The position numbers and the translations under genes are program-made. From a virus, in IMG/VR virus record IMGVR_UViG_3300045051_000818, positions 1-41,476 of that record: a stretch of DNA of 41,476 nt, one strand, 5' to 3'. This document shows, piece by piece, positions 1-6,672 of this stretch; position 1 is the stretch's first letter, and the number at the start of each line of letters is the position of its first letter. The notes below the pieces were generated by a model. That model was not told the DNA's origin, searched no databases, and saw only the letters and a list, made by a program, of their open reading frames with translations.

Positions 1-88
1 ATATCTCTAATAAAGTTTTTAGAATCAATTTCTTAATTTTCATATCCACCTTCCCCCCAAGCGGCAAGTTTTGATTATTTTTCGCCAT
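1..88 (-). CDS. Small ORF cut by the left edge of the window
   Basis: The reading frame begins at ATG 88 and is still open at base 1, so only the first 29 codons are seen. It starts AKNNQNLPLGGK and continues with a lysine/leucine/isoleucine-rich helix. A second ATG at 43 follows a strong purine run (GGGGGGAAGGTGG) and may be the true start. The first ATG overlaps the end of the 75-248 gene. The N-terminal motif and its DNA are nearly duplicated in the 255-476 gene. No function is recognised. Confidence 0.4.
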   Translation of the reverse strand, partial: MAKNNQNLPLGGKVDMKIKKLILKTLLEI

Positions 89-248
89 TTATTTTATTCA
101 CTGCTTCTATAATCTCGTTTATTTTGTTTCTGATAGGGACTAGCTCGTTATGTAATTCAGTAAAGTTAACCTTATCAATTCCAAAATGAATTGTTTGATC
201 AAACTTCTCAATCTTCTTCTTGCTTTTTGAATTCATGTTATTTTTCAT
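75..248 (-). CDS. Small hypothetical protein (57 aa)
   Basis: The start is ATG 248, with an alternative ATG four codons later. The product is a charged, mostly helical protein with a lysine-rich N-terminus (NSKSKKKIEKF) and an amphipathic C-terminal helix that could form a short coiled coil. There are no cysteines or membrane segments. It lies 6 bases after the 255-476 gene and overlaps the partial gene at the left edge, so the three appear co-transcribed. No family is recognised. Confidence 0.5.
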   Translation of the reverse strand: MKNNMNSKSKKKIEKFDQTIHFGIDKVNFTELHNELVPIRNKINEIIEAVNKINGEK

Positions 249-254
249 TTTTAT

Positions 255-476
255 TTAGAAACGATACATTCCAAGTGGCCAACCACAGGTTTTGCCATCA
301 TCGCTTTCGAAAAGACCAAATCCCCTATGGGCAAACTCACTTGTGTCGGTTAGCGATTTTACGATCCCATATTTAATTGCCGTTTTTTTAGTTTTCCACC
401 AGCCGTATCCGTTACCCCTATACATAAATCCGTAAAATTTTTTCCCCCCAAGCGGCAAACTTTTATTATTTTTCAT
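255..476 (-). CDS. Small hypothetical protein with LPLGGK N-terminus (73 aa)
   Basis: Starts at ATG 476, overlapping the stop of the upstream zinc-ribbon gene by the ATGA arrangement, with AAGGG as ribosome binding site. After a KNNKSLPLGGKK N-terminus the protein is rich in aromatic residues and glycine (FYGFMYRGNGYGWW, GFGLF, GWPLGMYRF), which suggests a small compact beta domain. The N-terminal DNA repeats that of the gene at the left edge. Function unknown. Confidence 0.5.
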   Translation of the reverse strand: MKNNKSLPLGGKKFYGFMYRGNGYGWWKTKKTAIKYGIVKSLTDTSEFAHRGFGLFESDDGKTCGWPLGMYRF

Positions 477-664
477 TTTTGACCCTTCATAAATTTATCA
501 ATCAGCATTTTATATTCTATAAAACAGTCTCTACAAATATCCACTTTTTGATCCATATTAAAACCATTTCTGGAAAAAAGACGGTCAACCAAAATAGGAA
601 TCTCATCGGGTCTATCCCAATCTCGAATCTGCCCGCACCTTTCACATTTAAATAATAAACTCAT
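473..664 (-). CDS. Small zinc-ribbon protein (63 aa)
   Basis: Two cysteine pairs (CERC near residue 7 and CRDC near residue 44) form a likely Cys4 zinc site, with a helical C-terminus rich in lysine. It begins directly after the stop codon of the glycosyltransferase gene and its stop overlaps the next start, so the genes are translationally coupled. It is one of several mini zinc-binding proteins in the left part of the genome. Such proteins in phages often bind nucleic acid or host proteins; the role here is not known. Confidence 0.6.
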   Translation of the reverse strand: MSLLFKCERCGQIRDWDRPDEIPILVDRLFSRNGFNMDQKVDICRDCFIEYKMLIDKFMKGQK

Positions 665-1843
665 CTAGCGTGTCCCCCATCCATTTTTCCCTAGTGTGGC
701 TAGTGACACAGCTTTTAGAGGAACTAGCATAAATACATATATAAATCCATAGGCCAAGAATGTAAGAAATCCCAGATCATGTGTTCTATAAAGGCCATAT
801 AGTGCGCGAATAAGGGCAACGACTGCAATAACAAGGGCAAAATTGACTAGGTGAATTGGGTTACGAGTAACTATAATTACTTCGTGCGTGATGGCGCCAA
901 ATAATAATATCAAAGTAATAAACTGCATTAGTACATCATAGCTCATGTACCAACTTTGTTTAAATATACTTTTTGTGTTCCAAAGAATCTCTCTATAAAA
1001 ACTTTTGTTCCACCTAATTTGCTGCTTGGCGTAACTAATTAGATTTTCTGGGGCGTGAGTATAGGCTATGGCTCGATTATTGTATAAAACTTTCATGCCA
1101 GTATTCAAAATAAGGTTGGTTAAATGGCGGTCATCCCCAAACGTACAATCGTGGCCCAAAAATCTCTGGGTAGCGTATTTCTCTTTTACCCTTTGAATAA
1201 CTCTATTTCTATATGCTGAAAATGGGCCAGAACAACAAGTAACACAACTCCAGTAGGACTGAGCAGCACGCTCCTGATTAAATGCGAGCCAATAACGATA
1301 ACTAATTAGGCGTGTAAGAAAGTTCTTTTCTTTGTTTTCAACCCCCACATAGCCGCTTACCGCTCCCACTTTATAGTCCCTAATGAAGTCGTCCACAATT
1401 TCTACTAATCCATTCTCAGAGATTAAAGTGTCACTATCAATTGTGACAATAATATCTGTGTCAATCAAATCAAAGGCCTGTTTATGAATTAGTCTTTTTC
1501 CTTTGTTTTCTTTATTTAAAATAATTTTAACCTTATTACCAAATAACTCTTCTGCCCGTTGATAAACTAAGACAAGATTTTTAATGTTTTTACTTCCATC
1601 ATCAATAACATATATTCTCTTTGGGCCTTTATATGTGGCCTCAACTGCTTTTTTAATACAATCACCTAAAAGAGTGGGGTCCTCGTTATACACAGGAATC
1701 ACAATAGAGAGACTGGGGTATTTGTGAGTAATAAGTGGCCTCCTCTTTTCTTGTCTTTTTGCATACAAATGCGCAAACATAGCTTGTGGCACAAAGTGAG
1801 CAAAGGCCAAGGGGCCATATATGTTAAACAATAATTCCACCAT
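665..1843 (-). CDS. Processive GT2 glycosyltransferase, hyaluronan/chitin-synthase-like
   Basis: This 392-residue membrane glycosyltransferase should polymerise an amino sugar or related sugar from a UDP donor at the inner face of the membrane. Family marks are in the expected order: DDGS at 81-84, DSD at 136-138, SGPFSAYR at 205-212, GDDRHLTN at 236-243 (catalytic base region) and QQIRW at 274-278, the product-binding motif of processive GT2 enzymes. Three hydrophobic segments follow at about 305-326, 333-351 and 358-380. The GDDRHLTN and QQIRW blocks resemble hyaluronan synthase and NodC more than cellulose synthase. The N-terminal membrane part is short compared with class I hyaluronan synthases. 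The start is ATG 1843 with GAAGGA before it. Which polymer is made cannot be read from sequence. Confidence 0.85.
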   Translation of the reverse strand: MVELLFNIYGPLAFAHFVPQAMFAHLYAKRQEKRRPLITHKYPSLSIVIPVYNEDPTLLGDCIKKAVEATYKGPKRIYVIDDGSKNIKNLVLVYQRAEELFGNKVKIILNKENKGKRLIHKQAFDLIDTDIIVTIDSDTLISENGLVEIVDDFIRDYKVGAVSGYVGVENKEKNFLTRLISYRYWLAFNQERAAQSYWSCVTCCSGPFSAYRNRVIQRVKEKYATQRFLGHDCTFGDDRHLTNLILNTGMKVLYNNRAIAYTHAPENLISYAKQQIRWNKSFYREILWNTKSIFKQSWYMSYDVLMQFITLILLFGAITHEVIIVTRNPIHLVNFALVIAVVALIRALYGLYRTHDLGFLTFLAYGFIYVFMLVPLKAVSLATLGKNGWGTR

Positions 1844-1866
1844 ATTCCTTCAATCTACAATTCTTT

Positions 1867-2010
1867 CCTTGTGGGGCACGGCTTTAAATTCTATTCTCCG
1901 ATCAAAACCGGAGTGCTAAACCGCAAAAAACTTAAAACCTAACCCCAATCACACACCTAAATTGTAATAGAGTGAAGACAGATCAGTTCCATCCTCTCTA
2001 CCCCACAAAG
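1867..2010 (-). ncRNA. Candidate structured RNA or leader before the HAS-like gene
   Basis: A 173-base gap lacks an ORF but folds well on the minus strand. Ends 2001-2010 and 1867-1876 form a 10-bp closing helix with one G-U pair. Inside it, 1918-1923 pairs with 1879-1884, again with one G-U pair, and 1909-1913 pairs with 1896-1900 to form a hairpin. Both wobble pairs are allowed only in minus-strand RNA (they would be A-C mismatches on the plus strand). It may be a 5' leader element of the glycosyltransferase gene or a free small RNA. No known RNA family is recognised. Confidence 0.4.
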
Positions 2011-2016
2011 AAAAAA

Positions 2017-3086
<1,070 letters not shown>

Positions 3087-3090
<4 letters not shown>

Positions 3091-3377
3091 TCCACCACCA
3101 ATCTAACTGCGTCTTTATTTGTATATTCACGCTGTCTAACAATTTTATAAAGTCCTTTTGATAGTTTTATTGGTTTATGTTCTTCGTGCACTAATTGGCC
3201 AATATTGGCTACAGCCAAATATAAGAGGCCGTTTTTATCTGAGAACACATCACCATCCACCAAACGATGGGCGTGGCCTGTAACTTCGCCTCGTAATACT
3301 ATTCCACTAGGGATTTCTTTTAATCCCGTAGGCAAACTATCTATTTTTGTTATTAATAAATCACCTTGTCTATACAT
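3087..3377 (-). CDS. Small conserved protein (GEVTGHAHRL type), partner of DUF6745 gene
   Basis: The 96-residue protein begins with an excellent ribosome binding site (GGAGGTGATAT before ATG 3377). It contains GEVTGHAHRL (about 30-39), a glycine/valine strand region, VHEEHKPIKL (about 64-73) and ends YKIVRQREYT...VRLVVD. From memory, this small beta-rich protein is found next to DUF6745 proteins in many bacteria and some phages. The conserved histidines suggest a metal or catalytic site, but no activity is known to me. It overlaps the downstream gene by 4 bases, so the two are co-expressed. Confidence 0.6.
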
Positions 3378-3391
3378 ATATCACCTCCATT

Positions 3392-3550
3392 TTAATCCTC
3401 AACCTTCACTATATCCTTAATTACCCCCGATTTTCCATTACACTTACTGCACTTACAACCCCTTCCTCTTGCATTGTCACACTCAACCCACACTTCTTTC
3501 CGGCAGGTAAAACAAAATATTTTAATCCTGTATTTACCTATGCTTGGGGC
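3392..3550 (-). CDS. Possible zinc-finger mini-protein lacking a standard start
   Basis: The frame is open for 52 codons and has CFTC, then ECDN, then GCKCSKC, a clear cysteine-rich zinc-binding pattern. A stop codon lies immediately upstream at 3551-3553 and there is no ATG, GTG or TTG before the first cysteines, so translation would need ATA or ATT, or a frameshift from upstream. It lies between the 52-residue zinc protein and the strong ribosome binding site at 3377. The frame could also be the tail of a decayed gene. Confidence 0.4.
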   Translation of the reverse strand, partial: APSIGKYRIKIFCFTCRKEVWVECDNARGRGCKCSKCNGKSGVIKDIVKVED

Positions 3551-3580
3551 TTATACACCCCTCACTTACCTTTTGTCAAT

Positions 3581-3739
3581 TTATTTTTCCAATCTTTGGC
3601 AAAGCCGGCATAGTGCTTTCCCGAAAACTCTCATACTAAATTTAAGTTGGGCGTTTGTAAGAACCCTAGAGCATGTATAACACTTCTCACTACTCCAACC
3701 TGTATGATTTTTTTTGATTCTATCCGCGTATGACTGCAT
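3581..3739 (-). CDS. Zinc-finger mini-protein (52 aa)
   Basis: From ATG 3739 the product carries CYTC (20-23) and CRLC (44-47), a Cys4 zinc knuckle with basic residues between, so nucleic-acid binding is plausible. It begins 6 bases after the membrane mini-protein stop, in the same operon. No specific family is recognised. Confidence 0.6.
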   Translation of the reverse strand: MQSYADRIKKNHTGWSSEKCYTCSRVLTNAQLKFSMRVFGKALCRLCQRLEK

Positions 3740-3744
3740 ATTAG

Positions 3745-3903
3745 TTAAAATGGCCTTTGAATTAAAAGAGCCATAATTCCAGGCAATACACTGGTAAACA
3801 AAAGTAGGTATTTAAATTCATATGTCTGAATGTATTTATGAATCCACCAAGCTGCTAAAACAAAAAGTGAAAACATAAGTGATATGTAAAAAATTAGTGC
3901 CAT
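3745..3903 (-). CDS. Small membrane protein (52 aa, two hydrophobic helices)
   Basis: ATG 3903 starts two bases after the stop of the upstream gene. The product has a hydrophobic helix at about 2-19 ending in AAWW, a short polar turn (IHKYIQTYEFKY) and a second hydrophobic helix at about 32-47, ending QRPF. This two-helix hairpin resembles small phage membrane proteins or holins, but it is far from the lysis genes. Its role is unknown. Confidence 0.55.
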   Translation of the reverse strand: MALIFYISLMFSLFVLAAWWIHKYIQTYEFKYLLLFTSVLPGIMALLIQRPF

Positions 3904-3905
3904 AT

Positions 3906-4361
3906 TTAGAATGTTGTTGGGATTTCTCTTTTTTCTTCAGTTCCTTGATTTAGCCAATCCACAAAACTGCAAGTTCCTATATTTGTTTTGGTAGTAAAAT
4001 CGTATTTGTAGTTTTCACAAGTGTGATATTCTTTTCCGTCTTTTGTAAGTTTTTTGACCAATCTTCCTCCACATTTAGGACACTTCTTACCCTCAACATA
4101 CTGAACTTCTTTTTTGGGAAAACCGCTATTTCTTAATGGCTGAGGAGTGAATTTTTCCTCGACCAGATTTTTCTCAAGAGCGGTCATCTTTGAAAGAAGT
4201 AATTTTCCAGAGTTCTCTCGTAGCGTAAATAAAACTGGAAAGCCGTTTGGGGTAACAATGCTATAAGTAACCGATGCACCCGCTTCTGGAAGTCCTAGAG
4301 CACTTGGTACGCTCACAAGGCCTTTTAAAGAATCATTCATTTGTTTTTCTTCGTCTGTCAT
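3906..4361 (-). CDS. Hypothetical protein with C-terminal zinc ribbon (151 aa)
   Basis: The first 90 residues form an undefined mixed domain. A linker with PQPLRNSGFPKKE follows, then CPKCGGRLVKK (about 94-104), CENY about 20 residues later and GTCSFVDW, which looks like a topoisomerase-type zinc ribbon (C-x2-C...C...C). A role in binding single-stranded nucleic acid is reasonable but inferred. The gene overlaps the preceding coiled-coil gene by 4 bases. Confidence 0.6.
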   Translation of the reverse strand: MTDEEKQMNDSLKGLVSVPSALGLPEAGASVTYSIVTPNGFPVLFTLRENSGKLLLSKMTALEKNLVEEKFTPQPLRNSGFPKKEVQYVEGKKCPKCGGRLVKKLTKDGKEYHTCENYKYDFTTKTNIGTCSFVDWLNQGTEEKREIPTTF

Positions 4362-4516
4362 TTTAACTCCTCCTCACACTCCCTAACTATCGTAGCCATT
4401 TTTAATATTTGTTCCCTAAGAACACCGTTTAATTTCTCCGAATCTTCGTTTAAAACCCCCAGATAGTTTTTCAATACTTCCAAGTCCTCTTTAATTACTT
4501 TTCGTTCGACTTCCAT
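4358..4516 (-). CDS. Small coiled-coil protein (52 aa)
   Basis: I chose ATG 4516, which follows GCGAGGAAATT, rather than the in-frame ATG 4543 lacking a ribosome site. The product (MEVERKVIKEDL...) is strongly charged and helical with leucine spacing typical of a coiled coil, ending ECEEELK. It starts inside the end of the zinc mini-protein (4495-4662) in another frame. Function unknown. Confidence 0.5.
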   Translation of the reverse strand: MEVERKVIKEDLEVLKNYLGVLNEDSEKLNGVLREQILKMATIVRECEEELK

Positions 4517-4662
4517 AATTTCCTCGCTTCTACCAAGAAACAATCAAGACAAAGTCTTTCTCCAAATTTCCTTTCCGACATTTCTATTTCGTGTGTACTT
4601 AACGCCGGCCTATTTTTGTTACAATTTATGTTTTCACAATGGGCCTCGGCAAGTTTTTCCAT
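4495..4662 (-). CDS. Zinc-ribbon mini-protein (55 aa)
   Basis: From ATG 4662 the product has C-x4-C near the start (HCENINC) and CLDC at 38-41, the Cys4 pattern of small phage zinc proteins, followed by a basic helix. It begins 3 bases downstream of the previous stop and its end overlaps the next gene's start, so it is part of the same tightly packed operon. No specific function can be assigned. Confidence 0.55.
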   Translation of the reverse strand: MEKLAEAHCENINCNKNRPALSTHEIEMSERKFGERLCLDCFLVEARKLWKSNEK

Positions 4663-4665
4663 AAC

Positions 4666-4893
4666 TTAAAAAGGTAAATCTTCGTGAACTTTCTCTTTTT
4701 CTTCCTCGTTATTAATTGACAAAATTGCTAAATATTCCTCGTAACCGTTAAGCCCCAGATTAATTACATCGCTTGTTACCTTTTGTCCTAATACATTTCT
4801 TTTGTAAAACTCGTCTAACTTCTTTCGGTAAACTTCCAGTCGGGCTAAATCTATTTCTAACTCGTTGGCTAATTGACTTAATGATTTGTTCAT
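4666..4893 (-). CDS. Small helical protein under operator control (75 aa)
   Basis: Starts at ATG 4893. The sequence is helical and charged (LSQLANELEIDLARLEVYRKK resembles an HTH or SinR-like start, here split into two helices) and ends acidic (EEEKEKVHEDLPF). Its promoter has TTGACA at 4922-4927 and TAGACT at 4899-4904, only 5 bases from the start, so the mRNA is probably leaderless. A 19-bp palindrome covers the -10 region. It is possibly a regulator, but no family is certain. Confidence 0.5.
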   Translation of the reverse strand: MNKSLSQLANELEIDLARLEVYRKKLDEFYKRNVLGQKVTSDVINLGLNGYEEYLAILSINNEEEKEKVHEDLPF

Positions 4894-4897
4894 AACT

Positions 4898-4927
4898 TAG
4901 TCTATGGTATAGACTAGGTATTGTCAA
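4898..4927 (-). promoter_or_regulatory. Promoter overlapped by a 19-bp palindromic operator
   Basis: On the minus strand a perfect -35 (TTGACA, 4922-4927) is spaced 17 bases from TAGACT (4899-4904). The palindrome TAGTCTATGGTATAGACTA (4898-4916; 8-bp arms) covers the -10 and spacer. A related palindrome lies upstream of the small HTH gene, which supports binding by that HTH protein. Confidence 0.6.
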
Positions 4928-4941
4928 TAGGTCAAAATATG

Positions 4942-5118
4942 TCAATTTAGCTTTGCGGACGTTTTGCTCAATTTCTTCTTCATCTGAGTAATGATCTGAT
5001 AAAGCCTGGGATATGAAATGGCATATTTAATTTGAAGCTCGGTTTTACTCATACCCGCCTGGTAATCTTTGAACAACTGTTCGTTACGTTCTTTCTTCTC
5101 TTGGACAGCACTTCCCAT
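4942..5118 (-). CDS. Small helix-turn-helix regulator (58 aa)
   Basis: ATG 5118 gives a basic 58-residue protein. Residues about 17-45 (DYQAGMSKTELQIKYAISYP) look like a resolvase/Mor-type HTH: a helix, a GMSK turn, a recognition helix, then a basic tail. The gene sits between two related palindromes, one at its own promoter and one at that of the next gene, so it is probably an autoregulated repressor. The promoter's -10 (TAAAAT) ends 8 bases before the ATG and no Shine-Dalgarno is present, so it should be leaderless. Confidence 0.6.
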   Translation of the reverse strand: MGSAVQEKKERNEQLFKDYQAGMSKTELQIKYAISYPRLYQIITQMKKKLSKTSAKLN

Positions 5119-5126
5119 ACAAAGTC

Positions 5127-5166
5127 ATTTTATATCCTAAACAAGTTCTAGTCAATCTATAGACTA
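5127..5166 (-). promoter_or_regulatory. Promoter and operator of the HTH gene
   Basis: TTGACT (5150-5155), a 17-base spacer and TAAAAT (5127-5132) on the minus strand. The imperfect palindrome TAGTCAATCTATAGACTA (5149-5166) overlaps the -35 and shares the TAGTC...GACTA ends of the operator at 4898. Confidence 0.6.
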
Positions 5167-5367
5167 ACTACCAAGAATCTTCTCAGCCTCGGCAATGAAT
5201 TGATCTTTTTCGCTTTCTCTTTGCCACTTCCAGTATCTTTTTAATGATTTTTGAATCATGTCTTTGTTGCCAATTAAAATCTGGCGGTGAACGAAAGCCT
5301 TGGGGGTTTCTTTTAAAGGTAGCGAATCCGAGACCTTTAAATTTGAAGCACTAACTTCATTACTCAC
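5164..5367 (-). CDS. Hypothetical protein (67 aa, GTG start)
   Basis: The frame opens at GTG 5367. The product has a polar N-terminus, then RQILIGNKDMIQKSLKRYW and a charged helix ending AEKILGS. It has no cysteines or membrane segments. An extended -10 promoter lies 12 bases upstream and there is no ribosome site, so it is nearly leaderless. Its stop overlaps the operator of the HTH gene. Function unknown. Confidence 0.45.
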   Translation of the reverse strand: MSNEVSASNLKVSDSLPLKETPKAFVHRQILIGNKDMIQKSLKRYWKWQRESEKDQFIAEAEKILGS

Positions 5368-5379
5368 GGCAGTATATTA

Positions 5380-5388
5380 ATTATAACA
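5380..5388 (-). promoter_or_regulatory. Extended -10 promoter (TGTTATAAT)
   Basis: The minus strand reads TGTTATAAT, a perfect extended -10, in the context GTGTTATAAT shared with the portal and glycan-block promoters. No clear -35 is seen at standard spacing. Transcription should begin near 5373, 6 bases before the GTG of the 5164-5367 gene. Confidence 0.6.
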
Positions 5389-5392
5389 CGAC

Positions 5393-5719
5393 CAAATTCC
5401 CGACATCGGCAAAATGGTCTAAATTTTTTCGCTCGAGGCGTTTCTAACTCTGGACTACAAATAACTACCATATTACCCCTGCGGGTAAGGTAGGCTACCC
5501 TCGGACATTCCCCCGTCTTGTTTGTTTTCTCTCTATACCACTACTTCCTCTCGCCACTTCGTGTGTTTTTTTAAAACTTCCATTTAAGAGGCGAGTCATC
5601 TCTCGATGAGGTGATCTTACCTTTAAGGCAGATATTATTCCGCCTCGAGGAAACTCAGTTACTTGCTCTTACCAACGGGTCATCTAGTGCATGCATTATT
5701 GGGAAACCTAAACTGATGT
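5393..5719. other. Gene-free, strongly structured region (possible ncRNA or origin)
   Basis: No convincing ORF is present. Inverted repeats are dense: CTCGAGGCG near 5430 pairs with CGCCTCGAG near 5641; TTACCC/GGGTAA form a tight hairpin near 5473-5490; CATC-GAGA-GATG lies near 5600; and CCTAAAC-TGAT-GTTTAGG lies at 5707-5724. The region could encode a folded RNA, act as a replication or packaging site, or hold regulatory elements. The strand is not determined. Confidence 0.4.
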
Positions 5720-5881
5720 TTAGGGGATGCCGGCTGATGAGTCTCCCACTATCAAAGGAATATGGCTAGATTGGAAGTATGTAGTTTTTGACACAGCAGT
5801 ATCTAATTTCTGGGCAAGTGCAAGGCAATTATCTAGCGTGTAAACTAGCTCTGCAATTACATCTTTGTAAGTCAAAGACAT
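5720..5881 (-). CDS. Hypothetical small protein (53 aa)
   Basis: The product from ATG 5881 is MSLTYKDVIAELVYTLDNCL..., a helical N-terminus followed by a less ordered C-terminus ending GDSSAGIP. An in-frame ATG at 5932 would add 17 residues, but the extra residues look non-coding. The stop lies within a 7-bp hairpin (5707-5724). The start region is overlapped by an opposing promoter for a plus-strand RNA. Function unknown. Confidence 0.4.
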   Translation of the reverse strand: MSLTYKDVIAELVYTLDNCLALAQKLDTAVSKTTYFQSSHIPLIVGDSSAGIP

Positions 5882-5891
5882 ACACCAGAGC

Positions 5892-5920
5892 TTGACATTT
5901 TTATTTATATGTTTTAAATT
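5892..5920 (+). promoter_or_regulatory. Plus-strand promoter for a small RNA
   Basis: TTGACA at 5892-5897, a 17-base spacer and TAAATT at 5915-5920. This is the only plus-strand promoter noted that is followed by a plus-strand terminator. Predicted start is near 5927. Confidence 0.5.
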
Positions 5921-5926
5921 ATTCAT

Positions 5927-6039
5927 GTACATAGGTGTTGGCTAATCGGGTACACAAAACAGCCTCTTGGTTTCGCGAAAACCAAGTTGGTTAAATTAGA
6001 TAACTTAACTGCGTCTATTTTAGGCGCAGTTTTTGTTTT
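5927..6039 (+). ncRNA. Candidate plus-strand small RNA, about 113 nt
   Basis: The interval is bounded by a good promoter and an intrinsic terminator, and it has no ORF. It contains a hairpin CTTGGTTT/AAACCAAG with a CGCG-containing loop near 5975-5995, then an AU-rich linker and the terminator. It runs against the minus-strand operons and could act as an antisense RNA on the leader of the 5720-5881 gene. No known RNA family is recognised. Confidence 0.45.
6007..6039 (+). terminator. Intrinsic terminator, plus strand
   Basis: AACTGCGTCTA (6007-6017) pairs with TAGGCGCAGTT (6021-6031) through 11 bp including one G-U, with a UUU loop. TTTTGTTTT follows. On the minus strand the hairpin has no U-tract, so it works for plus-strand transcripts only. 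Confidence 0.75.
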
Positions 6040-6079
6040 GAGTCAAGACCGTTATCACTACTAGATAAGTACTTAAAAT

Positions 6080-6229
6080 TCATTCTGCTCTATGGACTTC
6101 TTTGTTCCATGCCTCCTCTAAATCATTTATTAACTCCCGTAGAATAGATTTTTGTTCGTCAATATCTACATCATAGCTTTTTACGATTTCTAAAAGCATG
6201 TTTAAATATAATAATTTTCTTGCCTCCAT
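6080..6229 (-). CDS. Small acidic helical protein (49 aa)
   Basis: ATG 6229 is preceded by a near-perfect ribosome site (AGGAGGTTAAA). The product is a helical, acidic protein (LLEIVKSYDVDIDEQKSILRE...LEEAWNKE) with no cysteines, probably forming a helical bundle or a dimer. It is last in the operon that includes the ATPase. Function unknown. Confidence 0.55.
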   Translation of the reverse strand: MEARKLLYLNMLLEIVKSYDVDIDEQKSILRELINDLEEAWNKEVHRAE

Positions 6230-6250
6230 TTTAACCTCCTTTCTTTCATT

Positions 6251-6288
6251 TAATTATCATTTTGTATACGCTCGCAAAATGATAATTA
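6251..6288. repeat. Perfect 14-bp inverted repeat
   Basis: TAATTATCATTTTG (6251-6264) and its exact complement (6275-6288) flank a 10-base loop. It covers the stop codon of the upstream mini-membrane gene and lies just before the strong ribosome site of the 6080-6229 gene. There is no U-tract, so it is more likely a processing/stability hairpin or a protein-binding site than a terminator. Confidence 0.8.
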
Positions 6289-6378
6289 TTTATTCCTCCT
6301 AATCTGCCACACCATGCAAAGAATTATGATGATAATTCCAATGGCACGGAGGGTTAAGAATATGGTTTGGTTATTCAT
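6286..6378 (-). CDS. Single-helix membrane mini-protein (30 aa)
   Basis: ATG 6378 overlaps the stop of the upstream gene (ATGA) and follows AGGTGA. The product is MNNQTIFLT followed by a hydrophobic helix (IGIIIIILCMVW) and a basic end QIRRNK, the layout of a one-pass membrane peptide with a positively charged cytoplasmic tail. Upstream in-frame codons exist but overlap the RHH-like gene and look non-coding. Confidence 0.5.
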   Translation of the reverse strand: MNNQTIFLTLRAIGIIIIILCMVWQIRRNK

Positions 6379-6671
6379 TTCACCTTTCCTAAAAACTTGC
6401 CAATAATATATCTGTAGATTAAAACTTTCTTTATTTCCATCTTGTTTGCAATATTGTTTACCTCCCTCATCCATTCCTTGGGAAGTTCCATGTTCAAGTT
6501 CTTTGTAGATAAATTTCTATATTTAAAACTAAATTCCTCCAAATCTTTCTTTGTAGGTATATTGGTAGGAATCTTGGTTGGAGTCTTGGTTTCTTCCAAG
6601 ATTTCTTTCTTGGGTTCTATCTTGGTCTCTTTTTTAGGATTGATTTTATCTAAATCTGTATACATTCCCAT
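6375..6671 (-). CDS. Probable ribbon-helix-helix DNA-binding protein (98 aa)
   Basis: The first half is a Lys/Thr/Pro/Glu-rich low-complexity arm (PTKIPTNIPTKKD). The C-terminal 40 residues (NMELPKEWMREVNNIANKM, then a hydrophobic helix IYRYIIGKFLG) match the strand-helix-helix layout of CopG/Arc-type proteins. It follows the ATPase gene by one base. An ATPase plus a small DNA-binding partner could form a partition-like or MuB-like pair; this is inference. Confidence 0.45.
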   Translation of the reverse strand: MGMYTDLDKINPKKETKIEPKKEILEETKTPTKIPTNIPTKKDLEEFSFKYRNLSTKNLNMELPKEWMREVNNIANKMEIKKVLIYRYIIGKFLGKVK

Positions 6672-6672
6672 A

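Noticed and set aside
5701-5745. Possible hammerhead ribozyme (CTGATGAG at 5734 and GGAAAC at 5701)
   Set aside because: The core strings are present, but after the CCTAAAC/GTTTAGG hairpin there is no UH cleavage site and the third helix cannot be drawn.
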